Assembly (NCBI GenBank): GCA_030066985.1
Contig: JASJAN010000036.1
Coordinates: 1 to 64,000, forward strand
Origin: Desulfobacterales bacterium
GTDB taxonomy: Bacteria > Desulfobacterota > Desulfobacteria > Desulfobacterales > JAHEIW01
Direction: 5' to 3'
DNA: 64,000 nucleotides
Part shown: positions 15,000-23,135 of the stretch, one piece after another
Position numbering within the stretch: position 1 is the first letter of the stretch
Layout of the letters: each line of letters starts with the position of its first letter
The notes under the pieces: model-generated
What the model was told of the DNA's origin: nothing
The model's database searches: none
Seen by the model: only the letters and a program-made list of their open reading frames with translations
Made by a program: the position numbers and the translations under genes

Positions 15000-17675
15000 A
15001 TGCGCTCAAAATATACGATACTCCCAAATTTACTTACCAAATTCCTACCATGGCTGCATTTTTTTGGCGCCTGTCTTTTCTTTGTTCTTATCTATTTTTT
15101 TGCAGCCTTTCACAGCCAGCTCGGTCAAGAAATTTCGGCTGGTGAAAGTCCGGGCTTTGCTCTTGTGGGTCAACATCTGTTTGCCCTTTTGGGTTTGGCT
15201 GCAGGTTATTTACTTACCATCGCTGGATGCCAATATCTTTGGCTACGGGCCAGAACGATTCCGCATGCGGCTGCATTCAAAGTTGCGGCTGCTGTTCAAT
15301 TTATAGGGATGGGAATTTTGGCATGGACGATAGTGAGCGGTTGGGTCCACTTTACTTCCGTTATAGCGATTTTGGTACTGGCATCCATTCTGGTGCAGGG
15401 TTATATGGTTCTATGGAGTCAACAGGCAAATAAAAAGAACATCCCTTATCGTCTGAGGCAGACAGAGTCTCATGTATGGTTATTTCTGGTTTTGCTCTTT
15501 ATAGTAAATGTCATCGTAGCTCAGCTTGATCCTTCCTGGCACCGTTTAAAAGAATTTCTTCAGTTAAATGCCAGTATAGAAACTATAGAAATTTTCCTGC
15601 AAAAGCTAATCCCCGCGTTTTTTGCCGGTGTAACGGGATTGTGGTTTGGGATTGCAACACTGGCTGTCATTTCACTGTCAGCTTATTTACAGACCAGGTT
15701 TGAAGCAACATCTGCCCTAAAAGGAGTGTCATTTTTTCTACCGTTTATTTTACTTTGCGGTTTTTACACTGCGATCACCTTGTTCGCTCTGACGGTTGCT
15801 ATTGAATGGCAGGTCAGCAAGCTGGGTCTCAAACCCGCCATATACGCACTGGCTTTTTTACTGTCAGCTGTCAGCGGTGCTTCTGTGTCCACTGCCTATT
15901 CGCGAATCATAGATTTCCTGCCTGCCAATCAAAAACGCAGCCTCGTGGGACTGGTTTGTGTCTCGATGGGTGTCTTAGTGGTCTATCCGTTATTTTGGCT
16001 GATGACTGCCAGACCCTATCGGCGCCATATCTGGATTATACTAATGTCATTCGTTATTTTGTTGTGCAGCTTTATAATATTTATCTTATTGTACGGCGAT
16101 TTATTTAATCCTTGGTTTACTTCCTTCTCGTATCTGAAAAGCATTTTTATAAAATTATCAACCATGATAACCGCCGGAGCCTTAGTGCTTTTGTTGGAGG
16201 AGGTGACAGCTCCGAAAAAAGTTTTTTTAGCCGGATCGGTAAAAAGGCCGGCTTTATTGGTTCTCGTTGCTCTGGTCGGGTTTGTTCCTTTTGGACTGCT
16301 GAACTATTATCCGAATGCCAAAACAACTCTGCTGCAATTCAGTGATCTGACCCGGGTGGAAGCCGCCTATGCGAGAGAGCTTGCTGGTATGCTAAAACTG
16401 GACCGCTGGATTCGCCTGGGGCAAAATCCGGATTTCAATCAGCAGCCCCATCCTTGGCCACAGCCCTGGAAACTGCAAAAAGTGGGGCCTTCCTTTTTGC
16501 CGCATGACTTTAACCTGATGATCATTGTCGTTGATGCGCTCAGAGGAGATGCTTTTCATTCTGCCGGCTACCATCGCAACCTGACGCCTTTTTTGGACAA
16601 ATGGGCGATAGAAGAGACGGTCTCATTTCGCCGGGCCTATAGCCAGGGCGGAGGCTCTTTTGCGGCTTTTCCCTTTCTGGTGGCCGGCCGAAGCCGCTTC
16701 ACCCTCTACGGACCCAATTTGTATCAAGATAATCTCTATCTTAAAATTGCACAGGCTGAAGGCATCCAGCACTATATGGTGATGAAGGGCTTTGGCCCGC
16801 GCTCCATCTTCCCACCGGATCAACCAGTTACAGAGCTAACCATTCCCCGGGTCGTCGGTGAACGGCGCGCAGCCACTGCAGACGAAGTGTTTCAGTCAGC
16901 GCGTGAAGCCATCAGCCGTGTCAATGCAGATGAGCGGTTTCTGTGTTTTTTGCATTTGATGGATGTGCATAATGACCTTTATAAAAAACCCGAGGGCATC
17001 GATTATGGTGATGCTCCCCGGGATCTTTACGATAACAACCTGTCGTATCTGGACCGCGCCTTTGAGCGTTTTGTCGACTGGCTGAAAGCAAATCATATTT
17101 ACAATAAAACCGTCATTTTATTTACTTCTGACCACGGGGAGCAATTCTGGGAACACGGTGCCAGCCTGCATGGCCATACCCTCTATGAGGAAGAAATTCG
17201 TATTCCGGCGATTCTTTTGATACACGGTATTGAAAAGCGGTTTGAAGACGTGCCCATACTCGCAGCGGATATGGCACCAACAATTGCCGAGCTGGCCGGC
17301 TACACTGTTGATCCGCCTTATGATGACCCGCATATGGGGATATCACTGGTACCGCTGATATTCAAAGATGACCGCAGCCGATATCTCCAAAGAGATATCG
17401 TCGGCCGGGCTTCTTTCAAGCGCCGTTATTTTTTGTATAGAAATTGGCAGTGGAAATTTGTCTATTTTGCCGAACTGGATCTGATCCAGTTGTTTGACGT
17501 GACAGAAGACCCTCAGGAGAAGAAAAACCTAATTGAAGAAAAACCTCGCCTGGCAGCTGAATTGGAACAGGAACTGCTGAGCTACCTAAAAGATGTGGAA
17601 GGCAAAACGTATCGCCCGCTGCTAACTCTCTCTGGACCTCAAACGGCTCATCCTTCCAAGGCTGCAAAATATTGA
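15000..17675 (+). CDS. Large membrane protein with C-terminal sulfatase/phosphatase-fold domain
   Basis: 891 residues. The first ~480 residues contain about 12 predicted membrane segments. The C-terminal ~390 residues are an alkaline-phosphatase superfamily (sulfatase-like) domain: IVVDALRGDAFHSAGY (metal-binding Asp), DVHNDLY, and FTSDHGEQFWEHGASLHGHT (Asp-His metal ligands plus His). The nucleophile region reads YSQGGGSFAAFPFLVAGR, where sulfatases have C/S-x-P-x-R; the expected Cys/Ser-Pro-x-Arg is absent, so it is more probably a phosphoglycerol, phosphoethanolamine or similar head-group transferase than a sulfatase. The soluble domain would be periplasmic. The start has no obvious ribosome site and follows a repeat element. 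Confidence 0.75.
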   Translation: MRSKYTILPNLLTKFLPWLHFFGACLFFVLIYFFAAFHSQLGQEISAGESPGFALVGQHLFALLGLAAGYLLTIAGCQYLWLRARTIPHAAAFKVAAAVQFIGMGILAWTIVSGWVHFTSVIAILVLASILVQGYMVLWSQQANKKNIPYRLRQTESHVWLFLVLLFIVNVIVAQLDPSWHRLKEFLQLNASIETIEIFLQKLIPAFFAGVTGLWFGIATLAVISLSAYLQTRFEATSALKGVSFFLPFILLCGFYTAITLFALTVAIEWQVSKLGLKPAIYALAFLLSAVSGASVSTAYSRIIDFLPANQKRSLVGLVCVSMGVLVVYPLFWLMTARPYRRHIWIILMSFVILLCSFIIFILLYGDLFNPWFTSFSYLKSIFIKLSTMITAGALVLLLEEVTAPKKVFLAGSVKRPALLVLVALVGFVPFGLLNYYPNAKTTLLQFSDLTRVEAAYARELAGMLKLDRWIRLGQNPDFNQQPHPWPQPWKLQKVGPSFLPHDFNLMIIVVDALRGDAFHSAGYHRNLTPFLDKWAIEETVSFRRAYSQGGGSFAAFPFLVAGRSRFTLYGPNLYQDNLYLKIAQAEGIQHYMVMKGFGPRSIFPPDQPVTELTIPRVVGERRAATADEVFQSAREAISRVNADERFLCFLHLMDVHNDLYKKPEGIDYGDAPRDLYDNNLSYLDRAFERFVDWLKANHIYNKTVILFTSDHGEQFWEHGASLHGHTLYEEEIRIPAILLIHGIEKRFEDVPILAADMAPTIAELAGYTVDPPYDDPHMGISLVPLIFKDDRSRYLQRDIVGRASFKRRYFLYRNWQWKFVYFAELDLIQLFDVTEDPQEKKNLIEEKPRLAAELEQELLSYLKDVEGKTYRPLLTLSGPQTAHPSKAAKY

Positions 17676-17824
17676 ATTACCGGTATGATGCTTAGCCCGC
17701 TTTTCTTCTCTTCTTATATTGACACAACCTGATCCAAGTTTTACTTTCTTTATTAATAATTTGCTTCCAAAATCAATGCCCGTCGAAATCAAAAATTTCC
17801 CCATATAAACAAGGAGATCCAATC

Positions 17825-18643
17825 ATGAAAAAATGGATATTCATCGGTCTGGGTGCCATCGTTGTTCTTCTGATCGTCGTTGTGGTTGTGGGTATTTCAA
17901 AACTGGGACCGCTTGTTAAGACGGCGGTTAACACCTATGGCCCCAAAATTACCAACACCGAATTGCGGGTGGACGATGTCGGGATTTCCTTATTTTCGGC
18001 CCAGGCAAAGCTTAAGCGGTTTTTTCTTGGAAATCCAAAAGGCTTCAAATCGCCCAGCGCGATGAAAGTCGGTTCAATCTTTGTTGATGTTGATCAAAGT
18101 TCAGTTACCAAGAATCCGATTATTATCAATAGGATCGAGGTTGTCGCACCCGAAATCACCTATGAAAAACGGGGCAAAAGCGATAATTTTCAATCGATAC
18201 TCAACAATGTGAAAAGGAATGTGCCCCAAAAAGGGACCACCAAAAAGGAAACCACCAAAGAGGGACCGGGAAAACAGCTGATTATCAACGATTTTATTGT
18301 CAAAAAGGGGAAGGTCAATCTTGCTGTGGCCATGGCCGGAGGGGTACTGGGTGAACAGGAGATTAAGGCCGATCTTCCCGACATACACATCAAAGATATT
18401 GGCAAAAAGAAAGGTGGGGCTTCAGCGTCCGAAGTGGCCAAAGAGATCTTTGCCGCTCTTTACAGTCAAATCAAATCTCCAGTTGTCATGGGGGCACTAA
18501 AGGATCAGCTTAAAAATTTAGGCGGCGATTACGCCAAAACTGCAGAGAAAGCCTTAAAAGGCGCAACCGATATGGTTGAGGGCTCGAGCAAAGAGGCGGG
18601 CAGTGTGACCGATAAGGTCAAGGGTTTGTTCAAAAAGGAATAG
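17825..18643 (+). CDS. AsmA/DUF748-like membrane-anchored protein
   Basis: 272 residues. One N-terminal membrane anchor (WIFIGLGAIVVLLIVVVVVG) is followed by a periplasmic region that starts like AsmA-type proteins: ITNTELRVDDVGISLFSAQ, LKRFFLGNPKGFKSPSAM and VGSIFVDVDQSSV. A Lys/Thr-rich linker near 135-150 precedes a second beta segment (LIINDFIVKKGKVNLAV). The last 60 residues are helical and charged. Related proteins act in outer-membrane lipid transport or envelope biogenesis, which can only be suggested here. AAGGAG lies 9 nt upstream of the ATG. Its stop codon overlaps the left end of a palindromic repeat. Confidence 0.7.
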   Translation: MKKWIFIGLGAIVVLLIVVVVVGISKLGPLVKTAVNTYGPKITNTELRVDDVGISLFSAQAKLKRFFLGNPKGFKSPSAMKVGSIFVDVDQSSVTKNPIIINRIEVVAPEITYEKRGKSDNFQSILNNVKRNVPQKGTTKKETTKEGPGKQLIINDFIVKKGKVNLAVAMAGGVLGEQEIKADLPDIHIKDIGKKKGGASASEVAKEIFAALYSQIKSPVVMGALKDQLKNLGGDYAKTAEKALKGATDMVEGSSKEAGSVTDKVKGLFKKE

Positions 18644-18788
18644 AACCCATCTCATAAATGCATCTAACGCCCAAGGGCTTTGTTAAAAACCGATTCAAAG
18701 TACTCGAATACTTACGTGTATACTCCGTTTTTGAATCGGTTTTGTGCCGCGCCCTTGGACGTGATCTACTATTTTTGAGATGGGTTCT
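18642..18788. repeat. Stop-codon-associated palindromic element, copy A
   Basis: 147 bp. Outer 13-bp perfect ends (AGAACCCATCTCA / TGAGATGGGTTCT) flank an inner 14-bp perfect stem AAAACCGATTCAAA (18686-18699) with TTTGAATCGGTTTT (18730-18743). The left end overlaps the stop codon of the AsmA-like gene. The core is shared with copies at 32075 and 48388. It may also act as a terminator between convergent genes. Confidence 0.8.
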
Positions 18789-18801
18789 ACGTATAATTCC
18801 T

Positions 18802-19809
18802 TCAAGGTTCACCGGATTGGATTTCATCGAGCGTTTTCTGAAATTGGGCGGCATGCGGTCCACCAAGCGCCACTGCTCGTTGCGCGGCAACCACTGCCTC
18901 ACTTTTTTTCCCTTGCTCCCATAGCACCTGGGCCAGATTGTTAAAGGCAACACCTTTGAGGGGGAATCGAGCGGTTGTTTTTTGTAATACGGTTGCCGCT
19001 GATGATAAATCTCCCATGGCATAATAGCTGTTGCCTAACCCGATATGCGCCGCAAAACTCTGCGGCCAGCGGTGTAAAGCAGTTTGATATCCTTTTACAG
19101 CAGCGTCCCACTGGCGGGCTTTCTCCAGCCCGACAACCGCCGATAGCCATGGTTCTTCTTCTACGGTTGCCGGTAAACGGTCTGGCGGCAATACCAGCAA
19201 ACCCCAATGGTCACCTCGCGCCCAGGTATTATCAAAAGTCCTTAATGCTGTTCTTTTCTGATTTGTGACTCCTGAATGCAAAACGATCACATCGGCGTCA
19301 AAATCATATCCGATGACGACGGCATAATGCCAGACGGGTATCCAGGAGAGCCCCAGGTTTTGTAATACGATGACCGGATGCCCGGCGTCGATCTCCTTCA
19401 GCAGAACACGGACCCCGCTGATGGGATAGGCTACTCTTCCCTGGCGGCGGGTGGCAGCAATCATTGCCGGTTGCAGGCTGCCCTTAAGAGACGGTGTGTA
19501 AACCTGGGGGGTGAGTTGATCCGGGTCGATTTGAAGGCCGCTCCAAGAAAGCGCCATCGCCAGAGATGCCGGCCCGCATTGGTATTCTTTTTGGGGGAAG
19601 AACGGCACCGCATTTAATTTGTGGCGAATTGGAACGGTGTCGGAGGCCCGCTGCCATTGTTCCGTCGATGTGGTGGAACATCCGTAAAAAAACAACAGCG
19701 CCAATACCCAACCCCAGAGCCAGGTTCGCCACCCTAAGTCCAGTTTGCGGTGCCGTCTGATGTTGTTTTTAGCGCACAAATGTAAAGACGTTGGTGTAAC
19801 CCATAGCAT
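18802..19809 (-). CDS. PA2778-family C39-like cysteine peptidase lipoprotein with TPR repeats
   Basis: About 335 residues. A hydrophobic N-terminal segment ends in LLFFYGCSTTS, a probable lipoprotein signal. The peptidase domain is of the C39-like papain fold: catalytic Cys in EYQCGPASLAMAL, His in VWHYAVVIGYD, and a downstream Asn in TFDNTWARGDHWG. The C-terminal 110 residues are two to three TPR units (YQTALHRWPQSFAAHIGLGN, FNNLAQVLWEQGKKSEAV). PA2778 proteins are regularly encoded beside PA2779 proteins, as here. ATG 19809 overlaps the upstream gene by about 40 nt; TTG 19779 would reduce this. It is probably the last gene of the minus-strand operon. Confidence 0.85.
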   Translation of the reverse strand: MLWVTPTSLHLCAKNNIRRHRKLDLGWRTWLWGWVLALLFFYGCSTTSTEQWQRASDTVPIRHKLNAVPFFPQKEYQCGPASLAMALSWSGLQIDPDQLTPQVYTPSLKGSLQPAMIAATRRQGRVAYPISGVRVLLKEIDAGHPVIVLQNLGLSWIPVWHYAVVIGYDFDADVIVLHSGVTNQKRTALRTFDNTWARGDHWGLLVLPPDRLPATVEEEPWLSAVVGLEKARQWDAAVKGYQTALHRWPQSFAAHIGLGNSYYAMGDLSSAATVLQKTTARFPLKGVAFNNLAQVLWEQGKKSEAVVAAQRAVALGGPHAAQFQKTLDEIQSGEP

Positions 19810-20176
19810 CGGTAATCGCCAATATAATGACAAGGACACCGACAACGATCAAGAAGACCACAAAGAAGTTTCCACCGGCTGGCAGTTCTTCGATTTGATC
19901 GGCAATTCGCTGGGCTTCTGCATCGGTGAGACTATCAACGCGTGCCATGGCTTCGAGGGGATCGATCCCCTGAGCTCTGATGACCGCCTGCGCATCTTCA
20001 CGCGCCAAAAGCGTTTTGATTCTGCTGCGGGCTTCCTGCCCGTCGGCGGTTATCATTAGGGTGGATTCCGTTTGAACCATGGCTGCCAATGCGGATTGGT
20101 AGGGCACGGTCAGCAGGACCATCATAATGACCATAAACACGCTAAGGAACTTGGATCGTTGCCGCAACAATTTCAT
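19769..20176 (-). CDS. PA2779-family small envelope protein
   Basis: 135 residues. A signal or anchor segment (FLSVFMVIMMVLLTVPYQSALA) is followed by a soluble helical region with the family pattern: TADGQEARSRIKTLLARED, then GIDPLEAMARVDSLTDAEA and IEELPAGG. A second hydrophobic segment at the C-terminus (FFVVFLIVVGVLVIILAITD) should reinsert in the membrane. The function is unknown. The constant pairing with a PA2778 C39-like peptidase suggests that it is that enzyme's partner or substrate (inference). The gene starts with a good ribosome site (GGAGG) and lies 60 bp downstream of a radical SAM gene. Confidence 0.88.
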   Translation of the reverse strand: MKLLRQRSKFLSVFMVIMMVLLTVPYQSALAAMVQTESTLMITADGQEARSRIKTLLAREDAQAVIRAQGIDPLEAMARVDSLTDAEAQRIADQIEELPAGGNFFVVFLIVVGVLVIILAITDAMGYTNVFTFVR

Positions 20177-20236
20177 TCTGTACCTCCTCCAAAGTAGTTT
20201 TCATAATCGTAACTTTAAAACGGGAAATTGTCAATT

Positions 20237-21244
20237 TTACAAACTCCAGAGATCTCCGCAGCCGCGGCAGCTTTTGGGAGGGTTGGCCGATTGGTGGGCA
20301 TTGCGAAAGGATTGGTATGGCTCCCCCAGCCAGATTTCTTTAAGTGACGTTTCAAAAACATTGCCCAGGACAATGGACGTATAATCAGCGGTCGAAAAAG
20401 GTGAAATACAGCATGGCAACACATTGCCGTTTGCGGTGATATACATCAGTGTTGTGGGCCGCGTGCATGCTTTCCAGGAGTGGGGCTGAGCTGCATCTGT
20501 CTGAACACTTTCAAGCGGCGTCGTCAAACCCGATGCCATAAATTGGATGCCCAGTTGTTTTGCCAGATCCTGCCCCTGTTCCACCGTTTGCCTGATCTGG
20601 CTGTCGGATGCCACCAATGTCTTTTCGGATGTAGCCAGCCCGTAGCCATCGCCATCCTGAAAATATACCAACCGCTGTAAATGTACCTGGGGGACACCGA
20701 TATCTGCCGCCAGCCTCACAAAATCGGGCAGCGCGGCGATATTTTCACGGGTGCCCAGATACCAGAGCGAAAGGGTGGGGTGAGACAACTGCTGCCGGCG
20801 CATGCGCTTTACAAAAGTCCGTAAGTTAGTAACAATTTGATCAAAGCGATCGCTGTCGCGCATGGCCTTGTATCCCCGCGCATTGGCGGCATCCAGAGAA
20901 ATACGCAGTTCATCCAGACCGGCTTCCATCAGTTCATTTTGCCAGCGTTCATCCAATAATATTCCATTGGAGTTAAACACTACAAACACAGAGTGATTTT
21001 TTAAGTGGCGAATCATGTCCGGTAAGGCGTTATTTAACAGCGGCTCACCGATGCCGTGCAGCGCAATCCGTTCCAGCGTTGGCAGTTGGTGGGTTATCCG
21101 GACCAGCTCGTCAACGGTTACGTCGCGCGGCGGCTCCCAACTTCCGCGATACAGAATGCAGGCCCTGCATTTGAGGTTACATCTATTGGTGACCTCAAGA
21201 TACAAATTGCGCGGAAGTTCCCGATTCGAGTCAAAAGCCACCAT
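20237..21244 (-). CDS. Radical SAM/SPASM enzyme 1
   Basis: 335 residues. The radical SAM cluster motif is CNLKCRAC (22-29), with the preceding NLYLEVTNR strand. GIGEPLLN at about 64-71 is the SAM-binding GGEP-like motif. A C-terminal SPASM region carries Cys residues in NVLPCCISPFS and SCRGCGDLWSL, which probably ligate an auxiliary Fe-S cluster. SPASM enzymes often modify peptides, proteins or sugars. There is no RiPP precursor gene in the usual place. The neighbours are another radical SAM gene 23 bp upstream and PA2779/PA2778 downstream. The ATG follows AAAGGA on the minus strand. Confidence 0.85.
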   Translation of the reverse strand: MVAFDSNRELPRNLYLEVTNRCNLKCRACILYRGSWEPPRDVTVDELVRITHQLPTLERIALHGIGEPLLNNALPDMIRHLKNHSVFVVFNSNGILLDERWQNELMEAGLDELRISLDAANARGYKAMRDSDRFDQIVTNLRTFVKRMRRQQLSHPTLSLWYLGTRENIAALPDFVRLAADIGVPQVHLQRLVYFQDGDGYGLATSEKTLVASDSQIRQTVEQGQDLAKQLGIQFMASGLTTPLESVQTDAAQPHSWKACTRPTTLMYITANGNVLPCCISPFSTADYTSIVLGNVFETSLKEIWLGEPYQSFRNAHQSANPPKSCRGCGDLWSL

Positions 21245-21267
21245 GATTTTAGAAAGGAATCCTTTAA

Positions 21268-22266
21268 TTAAGCTTTAATGATCGTTGTACAGATAGTTCC
21301 GGTTCTGGTCGGCTTAGTTGCCGAGGACAGCCGTCCTGTGAGCCTGATGGGTTTGTTTCGAAAGATCGGGCAAAACTCATCGGGCTCATCAAAGCGGTTT
21401 CGAAGCTTGCGCCGGGCGGCACAACCACCGCCGCAATTGTCAACATGTTCGCATGTCAAACAGAATTGCGGTGTCTGGTGGGTTTGTTGAAAATAAGGCG
21501 AATCAAACACCGCCTCTTTTTCTTGGACCAGATCTGCGATGGTCAAATCCGATTCCGGCCAGTAAACGCAGGCTTTTAAATGTCCGTCGGGGGTAACCCG
21601 CATGCTGTGGCCGCCGCAGGGGGTACCTTTGAGGCCCTTGACTCCCAAGAAGGTATTGACCAGGGGTTCACTGACAGAAATAATTTCGGTGTTTTCAAAC
21701 AGAAGATTAAATGCCTGCCAATACTGGTCGAAACTGGGCATAAATTCATTGGTATACATGGGTTGGTAGACATTCACCCTAAAGTCGGCGCTCAAAGATC
21801 CTGCAAGTGCAGCGATCTTACCCAGGTCTTTATAATTGACATTCATCAATACCGCTAGCATCGAAACGCGAATTCCCAGACGACGGCATCTGGCAATACC
21901 ATCCATCACCGTTTGCCAGTTGCCCTGACCGCGAAAGGCATCCTGTCGCTGCTGATCCGGAAAGTCCACCGAAAATTCCACATCGCTGAAATATTTTAAT
22001 TTCTCATCCGGCGTTATCGACAAGGTGTAGCCGTTGGAGGCCAGGCTGAGCCTGATCTGTCTATCATGCAAGTATTCTATAATGTCAGTATATTCTGGAT
22101 TAAGACCATTCTCACCCGTACCAAAGCCGATGGCACCGACAGGGATGCTGTCGCACACGTTTTGAATATCGGTAAGGGTTAGATTATCAATCTGGTTCTG
22201 ATCCCGGTAACAGTGTGCACAGTTTAAATTACAATCGCTGGTCAATCCGATTCCCAGTGAAACCAT
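21268..22266 (-). CDS. Radical SAM/SPASM enzyme 2
   Basis: 332 residues. The cluster motif CNLNCAHCY is at 12-20, and the SAM-binding stretch is GFGTGENGLNPEY. A full SPASM domain is visible: ACVYWPESDLTIADL, then CLTCEHVDNCGGGCAARR, then a Cys in DEFCPIF, with the Cys spacing of two auxiliary-cluster sites. The last ~35 residues (TGRLSSATKPTRTGTICT) are basic and not typical. It is clearly different from the next radical SAM gene (only the core motif is shared), so the pair probably catalyses different steps. The substrate is unknown. It lies 145 bp downstream of a glycosyltransferase gene, separated by a hairpin repeat. Confidence 0.85.
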   Translation of the reverse strand: MVSLGIGLTSDCNLNCAHCYRDQNQIDNLTLTDIQNVCDSIPVGAIGFGTGENGLNPEYTDIIEYLHDRQIRLSLASNGYTLSITPDEKLKYFSDVEFSVDFPDQQRQDAFRGQGNWQTVMDGIARCRRLGIRVSMLAVLMNVNYKDLGKIAALAGSLSADFRVNVYQPMYTNEFMPSFDQYWQAFNLLFENTEIISVSEPLVNTFLGVKGLKGTPCGGHSMRVTPDGHLKACVYWPESDLTIADLVQEKEAVFDSPYFQQTHQTPQFCLTCEHVDNCGGGCAARRKLRNRFDEPDEFCPIFRNKPIRLTGRLSSATKPTRTGTICTTIIKA

Positions 22267-22324
22267 TGTCAGCTCCTAAAACTAATTTTATTTTGAATCC
22301 GATCTGTTTACTTGGGCTATTATT

Positions 22325-22395
22325 ACCACGAAGATCACGAAGATCACAAAGGACATGGAGGAATAAAATTGGTTAATCTTCGTGCTCCCTGTGGT
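22325..22395. repeat. CACGAAG-type inverted repeat
   Basis: ACCACGAAGATCACGAAGAT on the left pairs with AATCTTCGTG and CTGTGGT on the right. It lies between two minus-strand genes of the same operon. A related CACAGAG hairpin lies at 42671. Confidence 0.6.
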
Positions 22396-22410
22396 GACTT
22401 AGGTCAAATT

Positions 22411-23109
22411 CTATCGTTTAAACAGGTACTTGAGTGGTACCAAAAACATATAATACGTTGCCAGTACACTGCCGCGCAAAGAACCCGATACTTTGGAGAC
22501 CCCGATTCGTTTGCGGTATCTGATGGGCACACTTTGAATGCGCAACCGGCTGCGGGCGGCTTTGACAACCATTTCCACCGGCCAGCCGTAAGTCATTTGC
22601 TCCATGCCCAATGCAAATAGTGTGGGGGTGCGAATTGCTCGAAATGAGCCAATATCGCTGATCTGGACACCATAAAGCAAGCGCAGCAAAAACACAATCA
22701 TGCGGTTGCCAAACTGAGCATGCAGCGGCATGGCACCCCTTTCAAGATTACCGTCGATACGGCTGCCGATAACCAGATCCGCCCGATCCTGAATCACCGG
22801 ATCGGCAATTCCCTTTAGCTGGGCCGGGTCATCGCTGCGGTCACCATCTAAAAACACAATAAGGTCGCTTTTCTCTGCGATCCGGGCGCCGGCCCAGCAG
22901 GCGGATCCATATCCTTTGCGAGACTCATAAATGACCCGGGCACCGGCGTTGGCCGCCTGCACAGCCGTTTCGTCGGTAGAGTTGTTATCGACAACGATGA
23001 TCTCCGTGACGATATCGCGCGGAATGCCCCTGACGACATCGCCAATGGCCCCGGCTTCGTTGTAGGTGGGTATAACGACAGATATGTTTAAATTTTTGTT
23101 TTGGTTCAT
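22411..23109 (-). CDS. Family 2 glycosyltransferase, DPM1-like
   Basis: 232 residues. The GT-A nucleotide-sugar fold is clear: VVIPTYNEAGAIGDVV at 11-26, VDNNSTDET, and the metal-binding FLDGDRSDDP. IGSRIDGNLERGAMP and GSFRAIR match dolichyl-phosphate mannose synthase-like enzymes, which transfer a sugar to polyprenyl phosphate. There is no large C-terminal membrane domain, only a short hydrophobic end (VLATYYMFLVPLKYLF). It would make a lipid-linked sugar donor at the cytoplasmic face. The next upstream gene encodes a multi-spanning transferase of the kind that uses such donors, 26 bp away, so the two likely act in sequence. Confidence 0.88.
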   Translation of the reverse strand: MNQNKNLNISVVIPTYNEAGAIGDVVRGIPRDIVTEIIVVDNNSTDETAVQAANAGARVIYESRKGYGSACWAGARIAEKSDLIVFLDGDRSDDPAQLKGIADPVIQDRADLVIGSRIDGNLERGAMPLHAQFGNRMIVFLLRLLYGVQISDIGSFRAIRTPTLFALGMEQMTYGWPVEMVVKAARSRLRIQSVPIRYRKRIGVSKVSGSLRGSVLATYYMFLVPLKYLFKR

Positions 23110-23135
23110 CTGTCAGTCTTCATAACCCGATGGTG

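Noticed and set aside
19809-19845. Extended start for the PA2778 peptidase
   Set aside because: The longer frame overlaps PA2779 by 77 nt and adds residues before the lipoprotein signal. A start at 19809 or 19779 fits better.
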